Assembly: GCA_020351775.1 (NCBI GenBank) | Contig: CP070666.1 | Span: 2,671,047 to 2,716,309 of the forward strand | DNA: 45,263 nucleotides | Direction: 5' to 3' | DNA from: Gemmatimonadota bacterium | GTDB taxonomy: Bacteria > Gemmatimonadota > Gemmatimonadetes > Gemmatimonadales > GWC2-71-9 | In this document: positions 1 to 8,825 of the stretch, piece after piece | Position numbering within the stretch: the stretch's first letter is position 1 | Layout: the number at the start of each line of letters is the position of its first letter | The notes under the pieces: generated by a model | Told to the model about the DNA's origin: nothing | Seen by the model: only the letters and a program-made list of their open reading frames with translations | Database searches by the model: none | Made by a program: the position numbers and the translations under genes

Positions 1-85
1 ATGTCGTATCCTGACTTGGGGCCGAGTGTGAGTACTCCTAGAACCGTGTAGCGTGTGCGGCTTTGTCTTGGCATTATCGCTCGAC

Positions 86-113
86 TTGCGATCTTATATC
101 TAAAAGATATATT
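86..113 (+). promoter_or_regulatory. Putative promoter overlapping a palindromic operator
   Basis: A sigma70-like arrangement is visible: TTGCGA at 86-91, 16 bp, then TATATT at 108-113. Overlapping the -10 is a near-perfect AT-rich inverted repeat, TATATCT-aaa-AGATATA, at 95-111 (7-bp arms, 3-bp centre). It lies about 90 bp upstream of the export operon that starts at 201, in otherwise GC-rich DNA. The position suggests a repressor site, and PadR-type regulators commonly control such ABC exporters, but no regulator gene is in the window. Promoter and operator are inferences from pattern only. Confidence 0.45.
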
Positions 114-200
114 ACTGACAGATAGCATGCAAGGTTGGTTGCTCTCTCCAGCCACCGCCCGTGGAGATCAGCAGCCCCGCAAACTGTATGTGGCGATCGC

Positions 201-1433
201 ATGACCGAACCGAATCACGATCTGTCGAGACTCAAGATCCGGCGCGATGAGCCGTCGCGATCCGCCCGACGAGCATTGAAGATGACGGCCTGGCTCGCGG
301 GGTTCGCCGTCGTCTTCATCGTGGTGGTACTGGTCGTGTTTGGCCGAACGGGTGGCACCGAAGTCACGGTGGGCCTGGCCCAGGTCGTTGGGGGCCGAGC
401 CGGCAGCGCGCTGGGGATCACCGCGAACGGTTACGTGGTCGCTCGCACCCAAGCATCGGTTTCTTCCAAGATCTCGGGACGCCTGGCCTATCTCGGCGTA
501 GAGGAAGGCTCAGTGGTGCGGCGCGGTGAGGTCATTGCCAGCCTGGAGAATGACGACTACCGGGCCATGGTGGCGCAGGCAGAGGCCGAAGTCACACGGT
601 CCCAGGCCACGCTGGCTGAGGGAGAAGCGCAGCGCGACCAACTGCGGCGTGACCTGCGGCGTGCCAGAGAACTCTTAAGCGACAGCCTGATCTCGCAGCA
701 GGAGGTCGAGGACCTCACCGCTCGGCTCGACGCCGCGGATGCCCGCGTGGGTGCTCAGCAGGCACAGGTCCAAGTGGCCAACGCAGCGCTCGGTGTGGCC
801 CGGGCCAACTTGGAGAACACCTACATACGCGCCGCATTCGACGGTACCGTGTTGCGCAAAGATGCGGAGGTGGGTGAGGTCGTGGCACCCGTGGCTACTG
901 GCGGAGGACTGACTCGTGGTGCCGTTGTGACTATGGCCGATCTCGAGACGCTCGAGGTCGAGGTCGATGTGAACGAGGCATACATCGCACAGATTGAGGG
1001 TGGGCAGCCGACGCTGATCACTCTCGACGCCTATCCCGATACGACATACCGCGGCGCAGTGCGCCAGATTGTCCCCACGGCCGACAGACAACGAGCGACC
1101 GTGCTGGTAAAGGTGAGCATCCTTGATCGCGATCCGCGCATCCTGCCTGAAATGGGTGCTCGCGTCGATTTCTTGCAGGTGGCAGAAACGGGGATTGCGG
1201 AGCCGCCGCAGTCACGTGTCTTCATACCTGCCGCCGCCGTGCGTGACGAGCAGGGACAGCCAGTAGTGTGGGTGGTGCGGGATGGACGCGTCTGGCGAGT
1301 ACCGGTCTCGGCGGGGCCTGTCTCTGGGGGACGTAGGGAGATCCGCTCGGGGCTGATTGGGGGCGAGCAGGTGGTAGTCGCCGGCCCTGCGGTTTTGGAC
1401 CACGGCGCCACGGTTCGCGTCGTGCCGCAATAG
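201..1433 (+). CDS. Efflux periplasmic adaptor (HlyD/MFP family)
   Basis: Membrane-fusion adaptor subunit of an ABC exporter, expected to bridge the inner-membrane transporter to the periplasm or outer membrane. The chosen start at 201 gives 410 residues. A short charged cytoplasmic tail is followed by one membrane helix (about residues 28-47), a barrel-sandwich/lipoyl half (VSSKISGRL region), a long alpha-helical hairpin rich in Ala, Gln, Glu and Arg (about 110-195), the second lipoyl half (TYIRAAFDGTVLRKDAEVGE) and a beta-barrel/membrane-proximal domain. An in-frame ATG at 135 would add 22 residues that do not look like family sequence. The ATPase and two permeases follow directly, so all four are probably co-transcribed. 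Substrate unknown; the gene set resembles MacAB and DevBCA exporters. Confidence 0.9.
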   Translation: MTEPNHDLSRLKIRRDEPSRSARRALKMTAWLAGFAVVFIVVVLVVFGRTGGTEVTVGLAQVVGGRAGSALGITANGYVVARTQASVSSKISGRLAYLGVEEGSVVRRGEVIASLENDDYRAMVAQAEAEVTRSQATLAEGEAQRDQLRRDLRRARELLSDSLISQQEVEDLTARLDAADARVGAQQAQVQVANAALGVARANLENTYIRAAFDGTVLRKDAEVGEVVAPVATGGGLTRGAVVTMADLETLEVEVDVNEAYIAQIEGGQPTLITLDAYPDTTYRGAVRQIVPTADRQRATVLVKVSILDRDPRILPEMGARVDFLQVAETGIAEPPQSRVFIPAAAVRDEQGQPVVWVVRDGRVWRVPVSAGPVSGGRREIRSGLIGGEQVVVAGPAVLDHGATVRVVPQ

Positions 1434-1451
1434 ACAGGAGGAATGCAGCAG

Positions 1452-2123
1452 ATGCCACTCGTAGAGATCAAGGACCTCGCTAAGGTCTTCTATCGAGATT
1501 CACAGCGAATACCCGTGTTTGACGGGGTGAACCTCGAGATGGAACAGGGCGAATTCCTTTCGCTGATGGGGCCGTCGGGTAGCGGCAAGAGTACGCTGCT
1601 TCATCTCCTTGCCGGACTGGACAAGCCGACGGCAGGCCGGATAGTTGTGGGTGGCGCCGATGTGACCGGGATGAAGCGCAGGCAACTTGCTGCATGGCGC
1701 GCACACCACATTGGGTTCGTGTTTCAGTTCTACAACCTGTTGCCCGTCCTGAACGCATATCAGAACGTTGAATTGCCGCTGCTACTGACGGAGTTGACAG
1801 GTCGCGAGCGACGAGAGCATGTGATGACCGCACTGGGCGTGGTCGGGCTGAGTGATCGCGCGGAGCACTACCCGCGCCAGTTGTCAGGTGGTCAGGAGCA
1901 GCGGGTGGGGATTGCCAGAGCCATCGTGAGTGACCCCACGATCTTACTCGCAGACGAGCCGACCGGCGATCTCGACGCCAAGTCGGCTGACGAGATCCTT
2001 ACTCTGCTGCAGCGGCTGAATGAGGAATTCAACAAGACGATACTTATGGTAACGCACGACGCACATGCCGCCGAACGAGCCCATGCCGTTATGCATCTCG
2101 ACAAGGGAGTACTGTCGCGATGA
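1452..2123 (+). CDS. ABC transporter ATP-binding protein (MacB/LolD type)
   Basis: ATPase subunit (223 aa) that powers the two FtsX-type permeases encoded downstream. All core motifs are present: Walker A GPSGSGKST, Q-loop in FVFQFYNLLP, signature LSGGQEQR, Walker B ILLADEPTGDLD and the H-loop MVTHD. The length fits the MacB/LolD/FtsE group. Two starts are possible, ATG 1443 and ATG 1452. AGGAGG at 1436-1441 leaves only 1 nt before 1443 but 10 nt before 1452, so the latter is chosen. The stop overlaps the ATG of the next gene (ATGA at 2120-2123), indicating translational coupling. Confidence 0.95.
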   Translation: MPLVEIKDLAKVFYRDSQRIPVFDGVNLEMEQGEFLSLMGPSGSGKSTLLHLLAGLDKPTAGRIVVGGADVTGMKRRQLAAWRAHHIGFVFQFYNLLPVLNAYQNVELPLLLTELTGRERREHVMTALGVVGLSDRAEHYPRQLSGGQEQRVGIARAIVSDPTILLADEPTGDLDAKSADEILTLLQRLNEEFNKTILMVTHDAHAAERAHAVMHLDKGVLSR

Positions 2124-3259
2124 AGTTCATGCGCCTGATTTGGGTCAACTTGCTGCGGAACAAACGGCGCACTGTTCTGACCGCCCTCAGCGTCACGGTG
2201 GCGCTGTTCCTGTTCGCGACGCTGCGGTCCGTGGTGACAGCCCTTGATGCGGTGAGTGAGGTGGGCAGTGAAACGCGCTTGATCACACGGAGTGCTACGG
2301 GAATCACGTTTGCGCTGCCTCAATCGTACTTCGAGCGGTTACGGGCACAAGAAGGCGTGAGAAGCGTATCATGGGCCAACTGGTTTGGTGGAGTATACAT
2401 CGACGCGAGCAACTTCTTTGCCCAGTTTGCGGTCGATCAGGAGTCATACTTGGCGATGTATCCTGAGATGGCGATACCAGAAGACCAGAAGCAAGCCTTC
2501 TTTAGGGAGCGGACCGCGGCCTTGGTGGGAAGTGGGCTGATGGAGCGATTCGGTTGGTCGCTAGGGCAGAACATCACCCTGCAGGGCACGATCTTCCCGG
2601 GCGATTGGGAGTTCAGCATACGTGCCGTCTACGTTCCTGAAGACCCCAGTTTCGGCGATCAGATGTTCTTCTTCCACTACGACAACCTGTATGAGGGTGT
2701 GAACGGCAACATCATGCCGGGCTGGTACGTGGTGCAGCTCGAGGATCCTGCGGCAGCGCCAACGGTGATCAATCAGATCGACCGCATGTTCGAGAACTCG
2801 AGCAACCCCACCAAAACCGAGACTGAGAGGGCCTTCAATGCGGGATTCGTGACCATGTGGGGCAATATCGGGTTCCTGGTCCGGGCAATCGGAACCGCCG
2901 TCTTCTTCGCCATCCTGCTGGTCGCAGCAAACACGATGATGATGGCCGGCCGCGAGCGGATCGGTGAGAACGCCGTGCTGAAGGTGCTGGGCTTTCAAGA
3001 CGGTCTGCTGTTCCGGCTGGTCCTGGTTGAATCGGTCCTGATAACTGTGCTGGGTGGAGCACTCGGCGTTTTCGGGTCCAAATTGTTGTTTGGACCGAAC
3101 AACTTCGTGAACGCATTCATACCCGGCTTCGAGGTCGAATGGAGTACCGTGCTTCTCGGCCTGGCGATGGCAGTCACTCTGGGGGTGGTCAGCGGCATCG
3201 TGCCTGCCTGGCAGGCAATGCGACTACCGGTCATTCAGGCTCTGCGGCGAGTGGCATAG
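2120..3259 (+). CDS. ABC transporter permease (FtsX/MacB family), first copy
   Basis: Integral membrane permease of 379 aa. An N-terminal helix (about residues 15-37) is followed by a large extracytoplasmic domain of about 200 residues and then three C-terminal helices (about 250-275, 300-322, 345-370). This is the four-helix FtsX/MacB topology. The segment after the second helix (AGRERIGENAVLKVLGF) is the usual coupling region of this family. It overlaps the ATPase stop by 4 nt and is followed 9 bp later by a second permease. The pair therefore probably forms a heterodimeric channel rather than the homodimer seen in MacB. Substrate not readable from sequence. Confidence 0.92.
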   Translation: MKFMRLIWVNLLRNKRRTVLTALSVTVALFLFATLRSVVTALDAVSEVGSETRLITRSATGITFALPQSYFERLRAQEGVRSVSWANWFGGVYIDASNFFAQFAVDQESYLAMYPEMAIPEDQKQAFFRERTAALVGSGLMERFGWSLGQNITLQGTIFPGDWEFSIRAVYVPEDPSFGDQMFFFHYDNLYEGVNGNIMPGWYVVQLEDPAAAPTVINQIDRMFENSSNPTKTETERAFNAGFVTMWGNIGFLVRAIGTAVFFAILLVAANTMMMAGRERIGENAVLKVLGFQDGLLFRLVLVESVLITVLGGALGVFGSKLLFGPNNFVNAFIPGFEVEWSTVLLGLAMAVTLGVVSGIVPAWQAMRLPVIQALRRVA

Positions 3260-3268
3260 GAGGCCGGC

Positions 3269-4432
3269 GTGAAGATCCCGATCATATACAATATTCGCAG
3301 CTTGAAAGAGCGTCCCGTCTCCACGTTGACAACTGCAGCCGGGATGTCACTGGTGGTCGCTGTGTTCGTGGCTATGATGGCATTGGCGAGCGGATTCCAC
3401 GCCGCCTTGGTGAAATCGGGCTCGCCCGACAACGTGCTGGTTCTGCGCAAGGGCGCCAACGCGGAGATGTACAGCGGTATCACACGCAGCACTGCAAACA
3501 CCATTGCAGGCATGCCCTTCGTCGCCCGCGGGGCGGATAATCAACCGCTTACCAGTCCCGAGGTCTTCGTCGTCATTGGCTTGAATCGGTTGACAGGTGG
3601 GCTCGCCAACCTGGTGGTGCGCGGTGTCAGTCCCCGTGCAATGCAGGTGCGCCGGGGAATCGAAATCATCGACGGCCGCGAGCTGCGACCAGGTGCCTCA
3701 GAAATACTAGTGGGAGAGAAGATCATAGATCGGTTTGCCAATACAGGGATTGGCGAGACATTGTCTTTCGGCGGCCGTGATTGGACGGTGGTTGGTCACT
3801 TCTCGGCGGGTGGCTCCGCGTTTGAATCCGAGATCTGGGCCGAGAACGAGCAGGTGATGCCGGTGTTCCGGGGCGAAGTGTTCCAGTCCGTCACCTTCCG
3901 CATGGCCGATCCGAGTTCGTTTGACGGGATCAAACAGACGCTGGAAGACGATCCGAGGCTGTTTCTCGATGTGTTCCGAGAAAGCGAGTTCTATCAGAAT
4001 CAGTCTGTAATACTGACTCAGATCCTCAACTTCATCGCAGTCTTCATCGCCGGGGTCATGGCGATAGGTGCCGTGTTCGGTGCCATAAACACGATGTATG
4101 CAGCGGTCGCGTCGCGGGCACCCGAGATTGCAGTTCTGTTGACCCTGGGCTTCAAGCCCGGACACGTTCGCAGCTCCTTTCTGATCGAGGCTGTCTTCAT
4201 CGCTCTGCTGGGAGGTATCCTGGGGTGCATCCTCGCTCTGCCGATCAACGGACTGGTGACCAGCACCACGAACTGGAATTCGTTCAGTGAAGTCGCATTC
4301 GCGTTTCGCGTGACCCCCAACCTCTTGGTGAGTGGCTTGGTGTTCGCTGTGGCAATGGGGTTCATAGGAGGTTTCTTCCCGGCTCTCAAGGCATCGCGCC
4401 AGCCGGTGGTGGTGGCATTGAGGGAGGCGTAG
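3269..4432 (+). CDS. ABC transporter permease (FtsX/MacB family), second copy
   Basis: Second permease of the exporter, 387 aa, starting with GTG after AGGAGG at 3258-3263, which overlaps the preceding stop. It repeats the same layout: N-terminal helix (about 18-42), periplasmic domain, then three C-terminal helices (about 255-280, 300-325, 350-375). The coupling segment SRAPEIAVLLTLGF is typical of FtsX-type permeases. It is clearly paralogous to the first permease but diverged, consistent with a heterodimer. It ends 34 bp before a DinB-like gene that may or may not belong to the same transcript. Confidence 0.92.
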   Translation: MKIPIIYNIRSLKERPVSTLTTAAGMSLVVAVFVAMMALASGFHAALVKSGSPDNVLVLRKGANAEMYSGITRSTANTIAGMPFVARGADNQPLTSPEVFVVIGLNRLTGGLANLVVRGVSPRAMQVRRGIEIIDGRELRPGASEILVGEKIIDRFANTGIGETLSFGGRDWTVVGHFSAGGSAFESEIWAENEQVMPVFRGEVFQSVTFRMADPSSFDGIKQTLEDDPRLFLDVFRESEFYQNQSVILTQILNFIAVFIAGVMAIGAVFGAINTMYAAVASRAPEIAVLLTLGFKPGHVRSSFLIEAVFIALLGGILGCILALPINGLVTSTTNWNSFSEVAFAFRVTPNLLVSGLVFAVAMGFIGGFFPALKASRQPVVVALREA

Positions 4433-4466
4433 GGGCGAGAGTCTGAACTAAGAACGGAACGATGAC

Positions 4467-4979
4467 ATGACACATCTCGCATCATTCCTTGAAGAGACTC
4501 TGGAGGCGTGGCTCGACGTCCGACAGGGCATTCTCGACGAGGTCGGTAACATCCCAGCCCGGAAGTTCGACTTCCGGCCCACCCCGGAGACCAAAAGCGT
4601 GCGCGAACTGGTGCAGCACATCCTCGAAGTGTCGATGCTGATGACCGGCGAGCTTACGCGGCCAGACACCAACCTGAAGCGGCTGCCGTGGCATAAGATG
4701 CTCAAGAAGCACGCTACGGCAGCACATCGGGCCAAATCGAAGCGGGAGCTACTAGTGCTACTCGGAGCACAGATGCGAGATGCCGAGAAGCGCTTCCGCA
4801 AGGTCGGTGACATTGCGATGTGGCAGCTCATCGAGCGGTTCGACGGCAAACAGGGCACCAAGATCCAGTGGCTGCACCACGGCATCGCCCAGGAGATGTA
4901 CCACCGGGGACAGCTGGCAACCTACGCGCGGCTGCTGGGGCTCGAGCCGGCGCTGACGCAGAAGATCCGGGGAGCTTAG
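4467..4979 (+). CDS. DinB-like / YfiT-type metal-binding four-helix protein
   Basis: 170-residue all-helical protein. It has the DinB-superfamily metal-site pattern: a first His near residue 51 (VRELVQHILEV), and a later His pair in the fourth helix, His137/138 and His146 (LHHGIAQEMYHRGQL), followed by the typical YARLLGLEP ending. Members bind divalent metal and many act as thiol-dependent transferases, but the specific reaction cannot be read here. An out-of-frame ATG lies at 4462; the 4467 start fits the family N-terminus. It lies 34 bp behind the export operon on the same strand. Confidence 0.85.
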   Translation: MTHLASFLEETLEAWLDVRQGILDEVGNIPARKFDFRPTPETKSVRELVQHILEVSMLMTGELTRPDTNLKRLPWHKMLKKHATAAHRAKSKRELLVLLGAQMRDAEKRFRKVGDIAMWQLIERFDGKQGTKIQWLHHGIAQEMYHRGQLATYARLLGLEPALTQKIRGA

Positions 4980-5029
4980 CGGACCCGGACGACAGCCCCG
5001 GCGGTCAGAGTCCGGCCGTATCCGGCGGT

Positions 5030-5182
5030 CGTCCACCGGTCTCCCGGTATCTCGGTTCCCAGGATTCCCGGGACACGAGTCCGCTCAACGCTTCCTGCAC
5101 TCTACTCCCTGTACTCCGCTTCCCGCTCCCGGCTCCCTGTACTCTGTACTCTATCATCTGTACGCTGTACACTCCGTATCAT
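5030..5182 (-). repeat. Intergenic A-B composite repeat, copy 1
   Basis: Read on the minus strand, 5180-5093 is module A: period-7 units such as GTACAGA, GGGAGCC and GGGAGTA, with TGTACTC repeats on the plus strand. 5075-5036 is module B: 8-bp units CCGGGAAT, CCTGGGAA, CCGAGATA, CCGGGAGA. This copy points away from the downstream hydrolase gene, unlike most others. It fills the gap between the DinB-like and hydrolase genes. Confidence 0.7.
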
Positions 5183-5201
5183 CTCAGCCCGGAGGCTATC
5201 C

Positions 5202-6668
5202 ATGCTTTACCGATCCGCTTGTGTGACCGCGGTTTTCACGCTGGTGCTGACGATCGCCGCTTGCAGTCAGGACCGCCCACCTCCGGTCGACTGGCTCGAA
5301 CGCTGTGAGCTGGAGCGGATCGATGCAACCGCTTGGTGCGGTCAGTACTCGGTATTCGAGGATCGTGATGCGATGAGCGGACGCAAGATCAATCTCAAAG
5401 TGGTAGTGATTGCGGCTGCGTCGACCGATCCGGAGCCGGATCCGGTGTTCTACTTCGTGGGAGGCCCCGGTGCGGCTGCGACTGAATCGGCGGGCGGTGC
5501 CATGTTCGTCCTGCGGGACGTGCGGGACACCAGGGATATCGTGCTCGTCGACCAACGGGGAACCGGAAGCTCCAATCCGCTCGACTGCGACGGTGTCGTG
5601 ACAGACACGACATTGCAGCGCTTCTTCAGACAATTTCTGGAGCAGGATTTCGTCGAGGCCTGCCTGGACAAGCTGCGTCCTATTGCCAACGTGGCATTGT
5701 ACACCACGCCCGTCGCCATGGACGACGTCGATGAGATCCGTGAGGCACTGGGCTACGAGCGGATAAACGTGTATGGCGGCTCGTACGGGACCAGAGCCGC
5801 ACTGGTCTATCTGCGGCGCCACACGGACCATGTTCGGACGGCGGTGCTCAAGGGAGTTGCTCCAACGAACATGAAAAACCCGCTGCCCTTTGCGCGGGCG
5901 GCTGAGCGTGGGCTCCAGGGCGTGTTCCACGCGTGCGCCGTTGATCGAGAATGTCATGCGGCGTTTCCCGATCTCGAGGGCAATTGGCGCAAAGTGCTGC
6001 AGCAGTTCGAACCGGGATCGGTTGTGGCTCAGGTGACGCATCCAGAGACCGGTACAACCGAAACGGTTACGATTCCCCGCGGCGTGTTCATGGATGGGAT
6101 CCGTCACCTGCTGTACACGATGGGGCAGTCACGGCACGTACCCCGCATAATACATGCTGCGTCGCAAGGTGATTTCTCGCTATTCGCCCAGCATGAGATC
6201 GATCAGTCAATTGGGTTCGATAACATGCTGAGTGACGGGATGTTCATGACGGTGACCTGTTCGGAGGACTTGCGGTTCATCGACGAGCAGGAGATCCCAG
6301 CGGCGACGCAGGGGACGTATTTGGGCGATTATCGCGTGCGGCGTCAGCTGTCAGCATGTAGGTACTGGGATGCAGGAGAGGTGACTGAGAGTTACACGGA
6401 ACCCGTGCGGGTGGACACGCCGGTGCTACTCCTGTCAGGCGTGTATGACACGGCGACACCGTATGAGGGCGGCGATTGGGTGGCGCGGTACATGCCCAAC
6501 AGCCTGCACACCGTTGCACCGAACCAGAGTCACTCGTTTGCCAATCCGCCGTGCGAGCTGGCCCTCATTGCACGGTTCATCAGGAGCGGAACGGCTGCAG
6601 AGCTCGACGCGTCGTGTGTGCTGGAGACGAAGCGACCGCCGTTTGTGATCGGCGATGCCGTCCCTTGA
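5202..6668 (+). CDS. Secreted alpha/beta hydrolase, TAP-like (peptidase S33 type) lipoprotein
   Basis: 488-residue exported hydrolase resembling tripeptidyl/prolyl aminopeptidases of family S33. The N-terminus is a lipoprotein signal ending TIAAC, with Cys21 as the predicted lipid anchor. The oxyanion-hole motif is GGPG (87-90), followed by VDQRGTGSS. The nucleophile elbow is YGGSYG with Ser194, the acid is probably Asp416 in SGVYDTATP, and the base His444 in NQSHSF; the C-terminal part matches the TAP-like domain. GGAGG at 5191-5195 sits 6 nt before the ATG. Probable role is release of N-terminal residues from peptides in the envelope; actual substrate unknown. Confidence 0.9.
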   Translation: MLYRSACVTAVFTLVLTIAACSQDRPPPVDWLERCELERIDATAWCGQYSVFEDRDAMSGRKINLKVVVIAAASTDPEPDPVFYFVGGPGAAATESAGGAMFVLRDVRDTRDIVLVDQRGTGSSNPLDCDGVVTDTTLQRFFRQFLEQDFVEACLDKLRPIANVALYTTPVAMDDVDEIREALGYERINVYGGSYGTRAALVYLRRHTDHVRTAVLKGVAPTNMKNPLPFARAAERGLQGVFHACAVDRECHAAFPDLEGNWRKVLQQFEPGSVVAQVTHPETGTTETVTIPRGVFMDGIRHLLYTMGQSRHVPRIIHAASQGDFSLFAQHEIDQSIGFDNMLSDGMFMTVTCSEDLRFIDEQEIPAATQGTYLGDYRVRRQLSACRYWDAGEVTESYTEPVRVDTPVLLLSGVYDTATPYEGGDWVARYMPNSLHTVAPNQSHSFANPPCELALIARFIRSGTAAELDASCVLETKRPPFVIGDAVP

Positions 6669-6710
6669 GGCCGAGCAGCTCGTGTTGACCAGCCCGATGG
6701 TGAGGTCCCG

Positions 6711-7688
6711 ATGAGAGCCGTGGTCGTCTCACGGCCTGGTCCTCCGTCAGTGCTCGAGGTCAGAGACGTCGCCACGCCTGTGCCGGGACCGGAAGAGCTG
6801 AGGGTCAGGGTTCACGCTTTTGGCGTCAATCGAGCGGACTTGCTACAGCGGCGCGGCATGTATCCGGCTCCGCCCGGCTCACCGCAGGAGATTCCCGGCC
6901 TCGAGCACGCCGGCGTAGTGGATGCGGTTGGTCCCGCTGTGGAGGGTATGGCGTCCGGTGACCGAGTGATGGGAATCGTCGGTGGCGGTGCTTACGCTGA
7001 GTATCTGGTGACGCGCGCCGACCAGCTTGTGCGAATTCCGCAAGGGATCGCATTCTGCGATGCTGCCGCGATTCCCGAAGTTTTCGTCACGGCGCACGAT
7101 GCCTTGGAGCGTCTCGCGGTTGTGCGCGGTGAATGGGTACTGGTACATGCAGTCGGGAGCGGGGTGGGTACGGCAGCAGTCCAGCTGATTGCCGCCCGTG
7201 GGGCGAAGTGCATAGGCACGAGCCGTACCGATGCCAAGCTGGCACGGGCGCGGGAACTCGGTATGGAGGCCGGAGTCAACACCGCCGGCGGTGATTTCGC
7301 CGATGCTGTGTTGCAGTTGGCTCGTGGAGGTGTCGCTGCCGCGGTCGACTTACTGGGCGGCCCGTTCCTGCAACAGACCATCGAGTGCATGGCTCGGCGC
7401 GGTCGGATCATCCTCGTGGGTTTATCTGCAGGTAGAAGGGCCGATATCGACCTCGGCACGATTCTGCGGCAACGGTTGAGAATCGAGGGAACCGTGCTGC
7501 GCTCGCGGGACGATGAGGAGAAGGCTGCCGCGGTGTCATCTTTCGGCATCTCGGTTATGCCACTGATAGAGTCCGGCAGCATCCGTAGCGTGATCGACAG
7601 GGTATTCGAGTTCGAGCAAGTGGCCGCAGCGCATGAATATCTCGAGTCTAACGCCAGCTTCGGAAAGGTGGTGGTGCAGGTTGTCTAG
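6711..7688 (+). CDS. NAD(P)H:quinone oxidoreductase, PIG3-type (zinc-free MDR)
   Basis: 325-residue medium-chain dehydrogenase/reductase. An N-terminal GroES-like domain carries NRADLLQRRGMYP and IPGLEHAG, both typical of the TP53I3/PIG3-type quinone oxidoreductases. A Rossmann domain follows with the nucleotide loop HAVGSGVGTAAVQL (about 146-159) and the signature IPEVFVTAHDAL. No cluster of structural-zinc cysteines is present, as expected for this subgroup. It should reduce quinones or other electrophilic carbonyls with NADPH in the cytoplasm. It lies 42 bp after the hydrolase, and its 3' end overlaps the next gene's proposed start, suggesting co-transcription with the metallophosphoesterase. 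Confidence 0.9.
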   Translation: MRAVVVSRPGPPSVLEVRDVATPVPGPEELRVRVHAFGVNRADLLQRRGMYPAPPGSPQEIPGLEHAGVVDAVGPAVEGMASGDRVMGIVGGGAYAEYLVTRADQLVRIPQGIAFCDAAAIPEVFVTAHDALERLAVVRGEWVLVHAVGSGVGTAAVQLIAARGAKCIGTSRTDAKLARARELGMEAGVNTAGGDFADAVLQLARGGVAAAVDLLGGPFLQQTIECMARRGRIILVGLSAGRRADIDLGTILRQRLRIEGTVLRSRDDEEKAAAVSSFGISVMPLIESGSIRSVIDRVFEFEQVAAAHEYLESNASFGKVVVQVV

Positions 7689-8643
7689 CATTGTGCAGCG
7701 TTATGTCACGGTCATTGGACTGTGCGCCACACTGGCTCCGCGTGGGTTCCAGGCCCAAGAGGCGCAGCCGGACAGCGCGTCGCGCGCCTTAGCCGTGCTG
7801 GTCGGTGCGGGTGACGTAGCACGGTGTGAATCCGACGGCGATGAGGTGACGGCTGCGTTGTTGGACAGCATCGTCGGCGAGGCGGCTGTCCCGACCGTCG
7901 TGTTCACCCTGGGAGACAACGCATACGGACGGGGAACCGAGGAGAAATTCAGGGAGTGCTACGAGCCGAGCTGGGGGCGCTTCAAATCGATCACCCGCCC
8001 GGTCCCCGGGAATCACGACTACAAGAATGGCTTCATGTGGTTTGTCCTGGGAGGACACGCCGGCCCGTACTTCGACCATTTCAACGCGTTCCGTGGCCAG
8101 GCCGGCGACCGCGGTGACGGGTGGTACCACTACCAGCACGGTGGCTGGGACGTGTACGCACTGAACACCAACGAGGGCAGGCGTGTGGAACCGGCATCGC
8201 GGCAGTGGGAGTGGCTACAGAGCGAACTGGCGCACCGGACCAATCGGTGTTCTGTCGCGTACATGCATCATCCGCGATTCAGTACCAGCAGACACGGTGA
8301 CAACGACAGGATGCGGGATGTATGGGAACTGCTCGCCCAACACGGCATCGATATTTTCATCGCCGGACACGACCACAACTACCAGCGTTTCGATCCGCAG
8401 GATCCCGACGGCAGGCCGAGTGAGATCGGGATCCGGCAGTTCGTGGTCGGGACGGGCGGGACGTACTTGGTCACTAGGAACCAAGGCACCTCGGGGGTTC
8501 TGGCCCGCTGGACAGCTGTGCATCACGGCGTGCTGAAACTGACGCTGCGAGCCGATGCCTACGACTGGGAGTTCATAGTCGAGAACGGCGCCGTGTGGGA
8601 TTCGGGCTCGAGCGTTTGTCAAAACACACGGCACTCTTTCTGA
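7681..8643 (+). CDS. Secreted calcineurin-like metallophosphoesterase
   Basis: Exported phosphoesterase with a two-metal active site. Motifs in order are GDVARCES, TLGDNAY, PGNHDY, MHHPRFS and AGHDHNYQRF, the full calcineurin-like ligand series with a purple-acid-phosphatase flavour. The start is uncertain. An in-frame upstream ATG at 7633 lies well inside the preceding gene, whereas TTG 7681 or GTG 7693 gives a clean signal peptide cleaved after QAQ. The TTG overlaps the oxidoreductase stop and is preceded by a purine-rich AGGTGG stretch. Likely hydrolyses phosphate esters in the periplasm or outside the cell; substrate unknown. Length (320 aa) is normal for a single-domain enzyme. Confidence 0.88.
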   Translation: MSSIVQRYVTVIGLCATLAPRGFQAQEAQPDSASRALAVLVGAGDVARCESDGDEVTAALLDSIVGEAAVPTVVFTLGDNAYGRGTEEKFRECYEPSWGRFKSITRPVPGNHDYKNGFMWFVLGGHAGPYFDHFNAFRGQAGDRGDGWYHYQHGGWDVYALNTNEGRRVEPASRQWEWLQSELAHRTNRCSVAYMHHPRFSTSRHGDNDRMRDVWELLAQHGIDIFIAGHDHNYQRFDPQDPDGRPSEIGIRQFVVGTGGTYLVTRNQGTSGVLARWTAVHHGVLKLTLRADAYDWEFIVENGAVWDSGSSVCQNTRHSF

Positions 8644-8750
8644 GCACTGAGTACGGGGTGCAGGGTGGTGTGCGGGGAGCGGAGAATGACCGACCTGACC
8701 GCCGAGCACACGGGACCGCCGGGGCACCGGGACAACGGCATGCCGGGCCT
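8644..8750 (+). repeat. Intergenic A-B composite repeat, copy 2
   Basis: Module A is at about 8648-8684 (GAGTACG/GGGTGCA/GGGAGCG-type 7-bp units). Module B is at about 8710-8748 with 8-bp units CCGGGGCA, CCGGGACA, ACGGCATG, CCGGGCCT. Its orientation points toward the PP2C gene that starts at 8826. Confidence 0.65.
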
Positions 8751-8755
8751 CGCCA

Positions 8756-8786
8756 TTGACGTCACTCCGTCTGCCGATTTTGTTAA
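8756..8786 (+). promoter_or_regulatory. Possible promoter of the PP2C-kinase operon
   Basis: TTGACG at 8756-8761 and an AT-rich TGTTAA at 8781-8786 are separated by 19 bp, 40 bp before the PP2C start. The spacing is longer than ideal for sigma70, so this is only a candidate. It lies immediately after the repeat element. Confidence 0.3.
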
Positions 8787-8825
8787 CAGCCGACCAGGAC
8801 AGTTCGGACCATCACCGGAGCAGCA

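Noticed and set aside
1-134. Possible end of an upstream gene
   Set aside because: All three plus-strand frames hit stops within about 50 bases and no minus-strand gene is supported.
5030-5182. Possible CRISPR array or VNTR
   Set aside because: Units are 7-8 bp with no spacers and vary at most positions. There are no cas genes in the window.
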